Part shown: positions 11,615-20,260 of the stretch, piece by piece
Numbering within the stretch: the stretch's first letter is position 1
Layout of the letters: every line of letters begins with the position of its first letter
NCBI GenBank assembly: GCA_021396245.1
Contig: WNYE01000046.1
Span: 1-32,107, forward strand
Length of the DNA: 32,107 bases
DNA from: Sporothrix humicola
Lineage: Eukaryota > Ascomycota > Sordariomycetes > Ophiostomatales > Ophiostomataceae
Reading direction: 5' to 3'
Notes under the pieces: generated by a model
The model's input: the letters and a program-made list of their open reading frames with translations, nothing else
The model's database searches: none
Told to the model about the DNA's origin: nothing
Position numbers and translations under genes: made by a program

Positions 11615-11914
11615 TGTCGGTTGAAAACGATAAAATCGTAAATAATTTTAAATATATTTAAATTACTATATAACTACTATCACCGTTAATCCTATACAAC
11701 TTCCTCTCTTCTAAAGGAAACTATACAATTGATCTAAGTGGTGAATTCGTTGCCTTTCGAAGAGTACGATTTACAGGCGAATTAACGGCGATAAGACTTT
11801 GTATGCGGCAATTGCTCGTTACCCCTATCTTTTACGGAGCCTACCGTCTGACCCACAAGGCCCCTACCAGGCCCAGGGCCTGGCACGTGACTTCGATGCG
11901 CATTCATACCGACA
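11615..11914 (-). repeat. LTR (right; the 5' LTR of the minus-strand element)
   Basis: Partner of 5302-5601, same length and same TGTCGGT...ACCGACA ends. Its interior-facing half carries A where the left LTR has G, while its outer half is nearly unmutated and GC-richer. The region between about 9500 and 11614 should hold gag, but I could not recognise any gag domain in it. Confidence 0.95.
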
Positions 11915-11919
11915 ATTTT
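11915..11919. repeat. Right target-site duplication ATTTT
   Basis: Matches 5297-5301 exactly, directly abutting the ACCGACA end of the right LTR. Confidence 0.85.
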
Positions 11920-12557
11920 TTATTGTCGCTTTCCCTTTCCCAATTGATTTATCCACACGGTAGTTTGTCCTATTCATAAGTCCGTTCCCACGTGGCAGTC
12001 CGTGCCCCTTCGGAGACAAGTGTTTGTTAATCCCCACACGGGGTAAGTTGTAGTAGGCACCCCCAACTCCGGAGTGTGTCAGGTTTGCATACAATCCTAC
12101 AAACGGTGGTCTATTGTAGGCGCAGCAAGGCATCGATATTTCGACATTTGTAACATTTTAACATTCTAGACATTTGTGTGTATATTTTTAAACGTTTGAG
12201 CGTCCAAATGTTTCGAGAACGTTGATGCCTCGCGCACGTGGTATTGTGTTTACACCGCCACAAATCTGCAGAGCCGCGCGCATCGAACATCGGCCACATT
12301 GACGATACGTGATTCATCGCGGCATGTCCGCGATTGAGATTTTTATCTTCTAGACGGTCGTCCTCAATAGCCGTCATGGCATTTAAGATGTTGCCCTGTA
12401 CTAGACTCGTGGCTCTTCTCGACTTTCTTTTCTTGCCAGGTTTATCAATCGACGCAACTTGAAGCAGGACCTTCAAGACAAAACCTCCCCAGCGACAGAA
12501 TAACAGAACGACAGAACAGAAACGACATTGACAACTTGAACAATCATCACTCTCGAA
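11920..12557. other. Intergenic region upstream of the DOMON-b561 gene
   Basis: No gene is supported. Open frames at 11864-12133 and 12111-12476 on the minus strand have no recognisable domain, and the first overlaps the retrotransposon LTR. The last 80 bp before the start codon are rich in A and C (gacagaacagaaacgac type sequence), typical of a fungal 5' UTR. Confidence 0.5.
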
Positions 12558-13807
12558 ATGACCTCCTCACTGTTCTTCATTCTCTCGCTGGTCGCGTCAG
12601 GTAAGTTTCCGCTGTCTTGTGTGATGAAGTCAAAACGCTAAGTATTATCACAGTTCTCGCCGGCCAAATCACATTTGTTTCTCCGACGGGCCACCTCAGC
12701 TTTGCTCTCACCGTGCCTACCGACAACAACTCCAATTCCAACACCACGGACCTCTACTTTGGCATCTCCATGCCCAGCAGTCTGTCGTGGGGCGCCGTCG
12801 GCCTTGGCAACAGCCGGATGGAGCACACGCTCGTGCTCATGGTGTACGCGTCAAAGTCGGGCAACAACGTGGCGCTGTCGCCGCGCCTTTCTCCAAAACA
12901 CGGCGAGCCCGTGTACGACAAGTCAATCAAGGTGACGACCCTCGGTGGCGGCATCGCGAACGGCACGTTATCTTACTACGGCATCTGCCACAACTGCCGC
13001 AGCTGGACGGGCGGGTCGGTCGACGTGGCGAGCACGGCACAGGCGGCTATCTTTGCCAACGGGCCCCCGGGGTCCGTGGGGAGCGACGACGGCGATGCCC
13101 CAATCAAGTACCACGCCGAGTACGGGTCGTTTACGATGGACATGACCAAGGCAGTGGGCCAGCCAGTGGCTCCTCTTTTGAGCGCGTCCAGCACCAGTGT
13201 TGGCACCACTCTCGACAGCGGCAGCGTCAAGACGGGCAAGATGGACACGACAGCCGTGATCCATGCCATCCTGATGATCACGACGTTCTTCGTGCTCATG
13301 CCCCTCGGCGTGCTGATTTTGAGGGTTGGCCAGTCTGTGCGCTGGCACGGCATCAACCAGGGCGTGGCACTCATTGGGGCGGTCGGCGGCAGTGTCACCG
13401 GGTTTACTGTGAGCACGTCCTACGTCCGGTCGGCTTCCTTTGGGACCGGCCACCAGATTGTTGGCATCGCTGTGTTTGCCTTTGTGCTCGTCCAGTTCGG
13501 GCTGGGGTACTACCACCACCGCATCTACAAGCGGACGCAGGCGACGACAAGGTACGCGCCAATCCACGTCTGGCTTGGCCGCGGCATTCTGCCGCTGGCG
13601 ATTGTGGACGCCTTCTTGGGTTTCCCGCTGGCTCTCGACGCCAAGTTGGATTTTGTGCTGCTGGCGCTGGTCGCTGTGCTGGCGCCGACGTTTGTTGTGA
13701 TCATGTACACTGGCTCGTTTGCGTGCTGTTTTGGTCGGCGGCGGCAGGGACGAGGGTTCAAGGTCGACGACAATCCTGTCGGCGGGTACAACATGGGCCG
13801 TATCTAG
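12558..13807 (+). CDS. Secreted/membrane DOMON plus cytochrome b561 protein
   Basis: Predicted heme protein that may pass electrons across a membrane. Two exons: 12558-12600 and 12654-13807, with a 53-bp GTAAGT...CACAG intron, giving 398 aa. The short first exon supplies a signal peptide (MTSSLFFILSLVASVLAG); without it the ORF would begin with a meaningless MCDEVKTLS. Residues about 19-185 form a DOMON domain like the cytochrome domain of cellobiose dehydrogenase, with AVGLGNSRM (Met70 a likely heme ligand) and a Cys126/Cys129 pair. Residues about 212-372 form a membrane b561-type domain with five or so helices and four spaced histidines (H218, H246, H281, H319) suitable for two hemes. The cytoplasmic tail is basic then polar. 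Partner and substrate are unknown, and nothing ties it firmly to the aromatic cluster next door. Confidence 0.88.
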
Positions 13808-14271
13808 TAGAGAAGGACAAGCGAGCACATAAACATGGAGGGTGTCGGTTGTTGTATGGTGTGCTGTATGGCAGCTGATGTCTACATAACCTTGATTACC
13901 GGTGTTCAAACCAAAGGTACAAACTGTATTTGCTGTTTGTCTCCTTTTTTCTTTTCTTTTTTTTCTTTTTCCAGAGTAGAATATCAACGATTCTTCTTGA
14001 ACAATGTCCAATGCCACCCCTCTAGTGGAAATGCCGGCACTAACACAAAGATGACGCCCCCACTTTTTCGGACGTCCATTCCGACTGCTGATAAGAAGCA
14101 GTGTGCGTGCGCATTGTGTCTATTCCCAGAAGAGGACACCGATAGCGGGGATGTTTACGTTGTTGGTAGGATATCCGTCGATAAGAGGATAGTATGCAGG
14201 AGGATCTCGTTGGACACTGTATTCTGTCTTCTTTTTTCTCTCGTTACTTCACGATCACCATCCTCACCAAC
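13808..14271. promoter_or_regulatory. Intergenic region upstream of transcription factor 1
   Basis: Contains the 3' UTR of the DOMON-b561 gene and the promoter of the next gene. There is a pyrimidine tract at about 13938-13972 ending in CCAG, which could be the 3' end of a 5'-UTR intron, but no donor can be assigned. No other gene seen. Confidence 0.4.
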
Positions 14272-16214
14272 ATGTCATCACCAGCCGCACCAACAACAGA
14301 CATTGGCCGCAAGTACAAGTCCCGCGGGCAGCCGCCGTGCGATGCGTGCCGGAAGCGGCGCATCTGCTGTGTGCGGCTGCCGGGCGCGGCGGACTGCGCG
14401 CTGTGCCAGACGCGCGAGGTGCACTGCACGTACAGGTCGGTGCCGGTGCCGAAGCACGGGCGGGGGCCCAGCCGCAGACAGCGCGCTGCCGGCGGAGCAG
14501 CGATAGCTGCGACGACGACGACGACGACAACGGCAAAGTCTACTCACTCGACCGGGATGTCCCCCTCGACCAACTCGGCGACACTGACCGAACCGACGCG
14601 CTGGATCACGCAGTTTCTGGGATTGAGCGGCGACCAGGACCCGTTTGTGCTACGGCACTGCACGTTTGACGCGGACTGCTATAAGCGGCTGGACTGGGCG
14701 TGTCTGCGGGTGAGCAGCGCAAATGCCGGCAGCGACAACGACATCCCCGCGCAGTTTGCCGTCGTGCCGGACACGCACCTGGACGCGCGGCCGGCGTACT
14801 ATCCGTCGGCGGACGTGTGGTCTTCACTCATAGGGGGTCCTGAACGACAGCTCTTACTGGGAGTCTACACCCAGACCATCCACTCGTCGTTCCCCCTCCT
14901 CGACCCCCAGCAACTCCTCCCACACGTGCCCGACCACCGCGACAGCCGGTCTTTACTCTTGGCCAGTATGTGCGCCCTGGCGGCGCCGTTTGCCCGGACG
15001 GCGTGTCCTCCAGCGCATAGACAGGCGCTGTACCAGTACGTCTTTGAAGCGCTGCCGATTGAGAGAAGGCACCCGCGCCTGGAAGTGGTGGAGGCTGCTT
15101 TGGTGTTTGTTCAACGACACGCCTCAATCCACCGCGCGCCGACGACGCCCGGTCTCTGGTCCGAGGTTGGCGCCGTCGTGGGCATGTGCCACGAGCTGGG
15201 CTTGCATGTCGACCCGAGCGGGTGGCAGATTACGCGGCAGCACCGCAACCGGCGCATCCGGCTGTGGTGGGCGACGTATGTGCTGGCGACGTTTGGCGCC
15301 TTGGGTTTAGGCAGGCCGTCGTACATTCACCAGGGGGATTGGAACGTGCCGATGCTGGGCAGTCAACACTTTACGTCCTCAGCGGACGACCCCCGAGAAT
15401 CGAGCGAAGCGAGGACCCAAAAGACCCAAGAAGGAGAGGTCAGCTTTATTATTATGGCGCGGCTGGCGACGGTGCTGGCGCGGCTGTTGAGCGAAATGTA
15501 CAGCCTGGCGGCAGTGGAGAGACTCAGGAAGGCGACAGCGGATGAGGTGCACTCACTCTTTCTTGGCTTCCAGGCAGACTTGTACGAGGTGAGGGCCGAG
15601 ATCGACAGCCGCCCCTCGATGACGGCCGCCTTTCTCGACTCGAGCGGGTTCGTCCGTCTCGCGTTCCACGCCGTCGAGATTGCCCTGTGCCGGGCGACGC
15701 TGCGCCACCTCGACGTTTCTTTTGGAGAGTATGGCAGCGTCCGGCAGTATGCGCGTGCGGCCGTCGAGTCGGTCGTCACTTTGTTAAGAACACTGCAGAT
15801 CAACCAGATGCGCGCCTACTGGTGGAATCGTAAGTCCCCTGCGAGCCCGCGTAGCAGGTAGATGAATTCCTCCCCGATGACAATATGCTAATGCTACACA
15901 CCATAGCCATGTCACAGATTCACTTTTCGCTTGCCGGCAGTTTCCTCTTTTACCTCGTGCTGTCGTCGACAGACGAAGACGAGATTGAGTACTGGACGGC
16001 GACCATCCGCGAGTACCGCCAGCTCTTGGAGCTGGACCACTATGGGTTCCCAGTCACAAGACTGGCGGCCACGAGGATGGCCCTGCTGGCGACGGTCAAC
16101 GGCGATGGCGACTCTCCCAGCAAGGAGACAGACAAGGCGGCACAGCGGTTACTGAATGGCGACAGCAGTGAGGGCGAGTACTTTGATGGGGATTTGAAGG
16201 TGGAGTTGGGATAA
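14272..16214 (+). CDS. Zn2Cys6 fungal transcription factor 1
   Basis: Nuclear sequence-specific regulator. Two exons, 14272-15829 and 15907-16214, with a 77-bp intron (GTAAGT...CATAG) whose splicing joins NQMRAYWWN to PMSQIHF; total 621 aa. The binuclear zinc cluster is at residues 23-52: C23-x2-C26-x6-C33-x8-C42-x2-C45-x6-C52. A Thr run encoded by an (ACG)n repeat lies near residue 80. The middle region (about 190-365) resembles the fungal-specific regulatory domain, with LLDPQQLLPHVP, WSEVGAVVGMCHELGLH and RRIRLWWATYVLATF. I prefer ATG 14272 to the in-frame ATG 14194 because the extra 26 residues are hydrophobic and out of character and the 14272 context (caccaacATG) is better. The stop is 58 bp from the stop of convergent amidase 1, which it may control together with amidase 2; that is inference. 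Confidence 0.87.
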
Positions 16215-16272
16215 CTCGGGTGCGTAGCTATTCAATTGATTTCTACCTGTACATATTATCTGTCTGCCATGC

Positions 16273-17892
16273 CTATGCATGGAATGTCTTCCAATCATTG
16301 TGCTTCTCCCACACGGCCGCCACATTCATGCACATACCATCCTCGTACTGCCGCCCGACAATCTGCATCCCGACAGGGAGTTTTACAGCAGGATCATCGG
16401 CTGGCGAGGCAAACCCAACGGGCAACGACAGGGCCGGATGCCCTGAAAAGTCAAACGGCGCGGTGTTGTGCGTCACCCCAAGGTTGCGGTTCAGCAGGGC
16501 CAACGGACCCATCCCCATCTCCCGCTTTTGCTCGGCCGTCAGAATCTTTTGTGTCAGCATCGGCGCCGTCGGCATCACCAGGACGTCGTATTCTTTGAAC
16601 GCCTTGTCGTACTCGTCCGTCAGCCGCCGCATCAGGTTCATGGCGCGGGCGTGCAGTGTGGGGCCGTACTTGGCCTCCAAGAAGCGGCCCCGCAAGTAAA
16701 TGCTCTGGCCGCCGGGACCGTAGGCGTCAAATGCCTCCTGGGTCAGCTTGGGCGCTCCCTTTTCGATCCGGTCCGTCATGAAGAGTTGTTTGCGTCCAGT
16801 GAGATCACCCAACAGGCCCTGCCTGATCCCCGCAATTGGCAGCGCACACATCCACGTCGGCGCTGATTCGGTGTGCAGCGGGATCGAGACGGACGAGACG
16901 GTGGCGCCGTACTCGCTGAACTTGGCCGCGGCCGCCCGCACCAGCTTCTCCACTTGCGGATCTATCCGTGACGACGAGAAACCTTCACTCAGTATGCCGA
17001 CACGCACTCCGTCCAGTGGTTTGTCTTTCTTGAGAGTGTCCTCAACGCCTTTCATGTAGTCAAACGTGCCGTGTCGGACCATCATCGGCACCCGGTCGTC
17101 CATCCCGTCCGCGCCGGCCAGCACGTCCATCAGGACGGCGCAGTCTGCCACCGTCTTAGTCATTGGCCCGACGTGGTCAATGGTGGCCTCAAGCGAGATC
17201 ACGCCCGTGTACGGCACCAGCCCCCACGTCGGTTTCAGGCCCACCAGCCCGCAGTGCGCCGCCGGCAGCCGGATCGACCCACCCTGGTCGGCGCCCAAGG
17301 CCATGTCCACCGCCCCAGAGGCCACCAGCGCTGCACTCCCACTGCTCGACCCGCCCGTGCTGTACCCCGGCGCCCATGGATTCGTGACCGGCCCCGTGCA
17401 CGACGTGTCCGACACGCCGCCAAAACAGCCGTTTTCGCAGGCGGCCTTGCCACTCACAATAGCGCCGGCGTCCAGCACGCGCGTGGCCACGGTGGCATCG
17501 ATGACGGGCGTCCAGTCGACGGCCGTCGTCCCATTAGTACACCGGACGCCGGCCAGCGCAATATTGTCTTTGAGTGCGACCGTCTTTCCTTTGAGGAGAG
17601 TACTGGTCGGTTGGGTGCAGGCGACCCGCGCCTTGGTGGCCCAGCCACCGCCACACGAGTCTTTTGAGTCGGGAATGTGGATGTCCGTCCGTGGATATTT
17701 TTCCAAGTCAACCGTCGGCTGGTAGTCGTCAAAGGCGAGCATGTGCTGTGCGGCCTCGTCCAAGGCGCTCAGTAGTACGCGGAAGTCGTTGAACTCGGAC
17801 GCGGGGACCGTGAGGTCGGCCTCTTTGAGAAGGGACGTCAAGACGTCTGGCTGGATCAGCCGGGACTCGTCGGTGGGTGGTATTTCGGACAT
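16273..17892 (-). CDS. Amidase-signature hydrolase 1 (bacterial enantioselective-amidase-like)
   Basis: Serine hydrolase of the amidase signature family, converting a carboxamide to acid plus ammonia. It is a single exon of 539 aa. The Ser-cisSer-Lys triad is complete: Lys108 in TVALKDN, cis-Ser182 in TGGSSSGS, nucleophile Ser206 in DQGGSIRLP; spacings of 74 and 24 match the family. An N-terminal helical extension (about 1-75) and the TIDHVGPMTKTVAD block with VLAGADG resemble the subgroup of bacterial aryl/alkyl amidases found beside nitrile hydratases, rather than fungal acetamidases. No signal peptide or membrane segment is visible, so cytosolic. It is divergent from amidase 2 (646 bp between starts) and convergent with transcription factor 1. 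The substrate is unknown; an aromatic amide would fit the neighbouring hydroxybenzoate genes. Confidence 0.9.
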   Translation of the reverse strand: MSEIPPTDESRLIQPDVLTSLLKEADLTVPASEFNDFRVLLSALDEAAQHMLAFDDYQPTVDLEKYPRTDIHIPDSKDSCGGGWATKARVACTQPTSTLLKGKTVALKDNIALAGVRCTNGTTAVDWTPVIDATVATRVLDAGAIVSGKAACENGCFGGVSDTSCTGPVTNPWAPGYSTGGSSSGSAALVASGAVDMALGADQGGSIRLPAAHCGLVGLKPTWGLVPYTGVISLEATIDHVGPMTKTVADCAVLMDVLAGADGMDDRVPMMVRHGTFDYMKGVEDTLKKDKPLDGVRVGILSEGFSSSRIDPQVEKLVRAAAAKFSEYGATVSSVSIPLHTESAPTWMCALPIAGIRQGLLGDLTGRKQLFMTDRIEKGAPKLTQEAFDAYGPGGQSIYLRGRFLEAKYGPTLHARAMNLMRRLTDEYDKAFKEYDVLVMPTAPMLTQKILTAEQKREMGMGPLALLNRNLGVTHNTAPFDFSGHPALSLPVGFASPADDPAVKLPVGMQIVGRQYEDGMCMNVAAVWEKHNDWKTFHA

Positions 17893-18205
17893 TTTGGGCG
17901 GGTGTGTATTGATATACTGATGTTCGATATTCCTTTTGAAAATAGGGTTTTTATTTCTTTTGGCTGTGATGCTTTATTCTATAGATGTCCTTTCACTTTA
18001 TGTTCATGTTCAACCTCGTACGTGAATACCATTCACAAAACGGTGCCAGGCAGAACGCTCAACACCTGGTCTCGATGCGGCCAAAGCGACGGCCATGAAA
18101 TCTACAACCACAAGCTTGCAATGTGACATGGCTCTCCACACATTGCTCCTCCTCCTCTCTTGGAACGAAAACAGCAATACTCTCGTCTTTTGTTGTTGAG
18201 TTTGG

Positions 18206-18221
18206 TTGGCCCGCGGCCAAG
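18206..18221. promoter_or_regulatory. TTGGCCCGCGGCCAAG palindromic element
   Basis: Sixteen bases identical to 2965-2980 in the divergent transporter promoter. It lies 314 bp from the amidase 1 start and 318 bp from the amidase 2 start, almost exactly central. A candidate Zn2Cys6 dimer target by shape; not assigned to a factor. Confidence 0.5.
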
Positions 18222-18313
18222 GTAGAATCCATCTCTTATCTTGGTGGGGTGGTCCCTGGTTTTGTGCGTCTAACCAAATCTGACTTACACCAACGGACCC
18301 ACAAAAACCATTT

Positions 18314-18343
18314 CCTCTTTTGTCCTCTTTTGTCCTCTTTTGT
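18314..18343. repeat. Tandem decamer CCTCTTTTGT x3
   Basis: Three perfect contiguous copies of a pyrimidine-rich decamer about 200 bp upstream of amidase 2. It may be promoter pyrimidine-rich DNA or simple slippage. Confidence 0.7.
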
Positions 18344-18538
18344 CGTCTCTTGGCCTCGATGTTGGCCGCGGCGAACACACGTAGGCCGACAGCGGATGGA
18401 CGGCGATGGCATGTATGTCTCTTAATGACGTTTGAAAAGAAATGAATTCAATTTTGTCGTGAACAAGAAACTGACTACACAAACAACATTGTCAAAATTA
18501 AACGTCACCTTAACTTCCAAATCGTCACCACCACCACA

Positions 18539-20197
18539 ATGCCCGCCCCGTGGGAAGAAAAAGTCGCCGCCCGGCGCAAAATCGTGGCCGCGCAGATTCC
18601 AGAAGAGTGGCGCGCCACGCTGCCGTCGACGGACGACGTGCCGTGCGTCGTGGCGGGGGAGTCGCCCGAGGTGGACGAGGTCTTTTCCAAACTCATGACA
18701 CCAAAGGAAGTCGAGGTCACCACGGCTCCAACGTCCACGCTCATCAACAACCTCCAAACAGGCACGTGGTCGGCCGAGAAAACAATGCTCGCTTTTTGCA
18801 AGCGGACGGCCGTGGCCCAGCAGACGATCAACTGCGCCACGGACATGTTTTTTGAAGAGGCGCTGCAGAAGGCACGGGAGTGTGATGAGTTCAGAGTCAA
18901 AACGGGCACGACCAGGGGGCCCCTGCATGGCCTGCCCATTTCCGTCAAAGACGTCTTTGACATGAAGGGCAAGATCAACACGGCGGGCCTGGTGTCGAGG
19001 ATCGACCGCGTGGCCACTGCAGACACACAGCTCGTTGCGATCCTCCAGTCCGCCGGCGCCATTCCTTTTGTGAGGACCAACATCTCCCAGGCCTGCCAAC
19101 TCGTCGAGTCCATCAACAACGTGTACGGGACCACGCTCAATCCGTGGAATCGCTCGTTGAGCGCCGGCGGCAGTTCCGGTGGCGAGGGCGCTCTGGTGGC
19201 TTTTAGAGGCAGCCCCCTCGGTATCGGTACCGACGGCGGCGGCTCCCTGCGACTGCCCGCCGCCTGGAACGGCGTCTACACGATCAAGCCGACATCGGCA
19301 CGCATCCCAGGCAACGGCAGCGGCTGTGGCACGTCCGACAGCAACCAGGCTGGGTACGGGCCGCTGGTGCCCGACCTGGAGGGCGTGCGCCTCTTTTGTC
19401 AGGTCGTCCTGGGGGCGCAGCCCTGGTTGTCGAATCCCGCCGTCGTGCCTATGCCGTGGGACGCGACGGTCAAGGCGCCGTCCCGCCTCAAGGTTGGCTT
19501 CCTGTACGACGACGGCATCGTGCACAACTGTCCGCCGGTCGACAGGTGCTTGCGGGAGGCGGCCGCCCTTTTGGATAAAGCTGGCCACGAAGTCGTCGAT
19601 CTCGGGCCGGAATGGGCCCGGATCCACCGCTCGGCCGCCGAGACGGCCTTTAAAATGTACACCCAAGAAGGCGGTGTGGGCCTCAAGGCGGAGCTCGAAA
19701 AGTCGGGCGAGCCTTTGGTGCCGCGCGTGTGCACCAGCTGGTCCGAAGAGCGCCTGACGCCCATGGAGATTTGGCTCAACCACCGCCAGAAAAAGGCATT
19801 GCGGCAGGAGTACGTCACCAACTACAGGGCTTTGGGCTTGGACGCTGTCATCACGGCGCCCATGCCGCACCCTGCGCCGCCGCACGGCGAGTACATCACG
19901 TCGGCCATTTCGGCGGTGTACAACGCCCTGGACATGCCGTGCGTCATTGTGCCGTGCGGGCGGGTGGATTTGAGTAAAGATGTGGCCACTCCCGAGTGGT
20001 ACGCCCAAGACGTGTACCCCGACATGCCCAACTTTCCGTACGACCGCTACGACGCCGACATGAAGAAGCTCTACACGGACCCCGCCGTCTTTGCCAATGC
20101 CCCGCTCGGCCTGCAGATCGTCACGCCGCCGTTCACGGAGGAGTACTGTGTCGCCGTGTCGGGCGTCATTGACAGTGTCGTCAACAAGAAGGAGTAG
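18539..20197 (+). CDS. Amidase-signature hydrolase 2 (fungal acetamidase-like)
   Basis: Cytosolic amide hydrolase, single exon, 552 aa, close in length and plan to Aspergillus acetamidase-type enzymes. The triad is Lys137 (GPLHGLPISVKD), cis-Ser212 (SAGGSSGGEGAL) and nucleophile Ser236 (GTDGGGSLRLPAAW), spaced 75 and 24 residues apart. The following block TIKPTSARIP is characteristic of the fungal acetamidase group, which hydrolyses small or omega amides. It therefore belongs to a different branch from its divergent neighbour amidase 1, so the pair is not a recent duplication. It is convergent with transcription factor 2 with only 63 bp between stop codons. Whether it serves the aromatic pathway or general nitrogen release is unknown. 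Confidence 0.9.
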   Translation: MPAPWEEKVAARRKIVAAQIPEEWRATLPSTDDVPCVVAGESPEVDEVFSKLMTPKEVEVTTAPTSTLINNLQTGTWSAEKTMLAFCKRTAVAQQTINCATDMFFEEALQKARECDEFRVKTGTTRGPLHGLPISVKDVFDMKGKINTAGLVSRIDRVATADTQLVAILQSAGAIPFVRTNISQACQLVESINNVYGTTLNPWNRSLSAGGSSGGEGALVAFRGSPLGIGTDGGGSLRLPAAWNGVYTIKPTSARIPGNGSGCGTSDSNQAGYGPLVPDLEGVRLFCQVVLGAQPWLSNPAVVPMPWDATVKAPSRLKVGFLYDDGIVHNCPPVDRCLREAAALLDKAGHEVVDLGPEWARIHRSAAETAFKMYTQEGGVGLKAELEKSGEPLVPRVCTSWSEERLTPMEIWLNHRQKKALRQEYVTNYRALGLDAVITAPMPHPAPPHGEYITSAISAVYNALDMPCVIVPCGRVDLSKDVATPEWYAQDVYPDMPNFPYDRYDADMKKLYTDPAVFANAPLGLQIVTPPFTEEYCVAVSGVIDSVVNKKE

Positions 20198-20260
20198 TAG
20201 ACAATAGATTAGATGAATACATATTTAATGTTCACCAACAGTTTAGTAGTCCCCGTGTTA

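Larger units (their letters stand above)
5302..11914 (-). mobile_element. RIP-degraded Ty1/Copia LTR retrotransposon
   Basis: A complete 6,613-bp insertion. Both 300-bp LTRs start TGTCGGT and end ACCGACA and are flanked by a 5-bp ATTTT duplication. On the minus strand the order of relics, right to left, is integrase zinc finger (about 9100-8712), integrase core (about 8405-8202), integrase-to-RT linker (about 7724-7539) and RNase H (about 6392-6229). Integrase before RNase H means Ty1/Copia, not Ty3/Gypsy. The interior is strongly AT-rich with CA or TG dinucleotides locally almost absent while CG is retained, and codons at conserved positions are changed to stops, which is the RIP signature. 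No intact gag or pol remains, so it cannot move by itself. A primer-binding site and polypurine tract could not be recognised. 5640-6130 (between the RNase H relic and the left LTR) is purine-rich and noncoding. Confidence 0.93.
17893..18538. promoter_or_regulatory. Divergent promoter of the two amidase genes
   Basis: 646 bp between the two start codons with no supported ORF. It holds a GC-rich palindrome at 18206-18221 near its midpoint and three tandem copies of CCTCTTTTGT at 18314-18343. The last 60 bases before amidase 2 are A/C-rich leader-like sequence. Confidence 0.65.

Noticed and set aside
5302..11914. Ty3/Gypsy classification
   Set aside because: The integrase relics lie upstream of the RNase H relic in the reading direction, which is the Ty1/Copia order.
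12111..12476. Minus-strand ORF upstream of the DOMON-b561 gene
   Set aside because: 121 codons with no domain, no neighbouring relic and no sign of coding bias; treated as intergenic.
12968..14017. 349-codon minus-strand ORF opposite the DOMON-b561 gene
   Set aside because: No domain and low-complexity composition; the plus strand carries the clear membrane protein.
14194..14271. Upstream in-frame ATG for transcription factor 1
   Set aside because: The 26 extra residues are hydrophobic and unrelated to the basic zinc-cluster N-terminus; ATG 14272 has the better context.
18422..20008. 528-codon minus-strand ORF opposite amidase 2
   Set aside because: Its translation is Arg/Gly/His-rich with no domain and mirrors the GC-rich codons of amidase 2, which has a complete catalytic triad.
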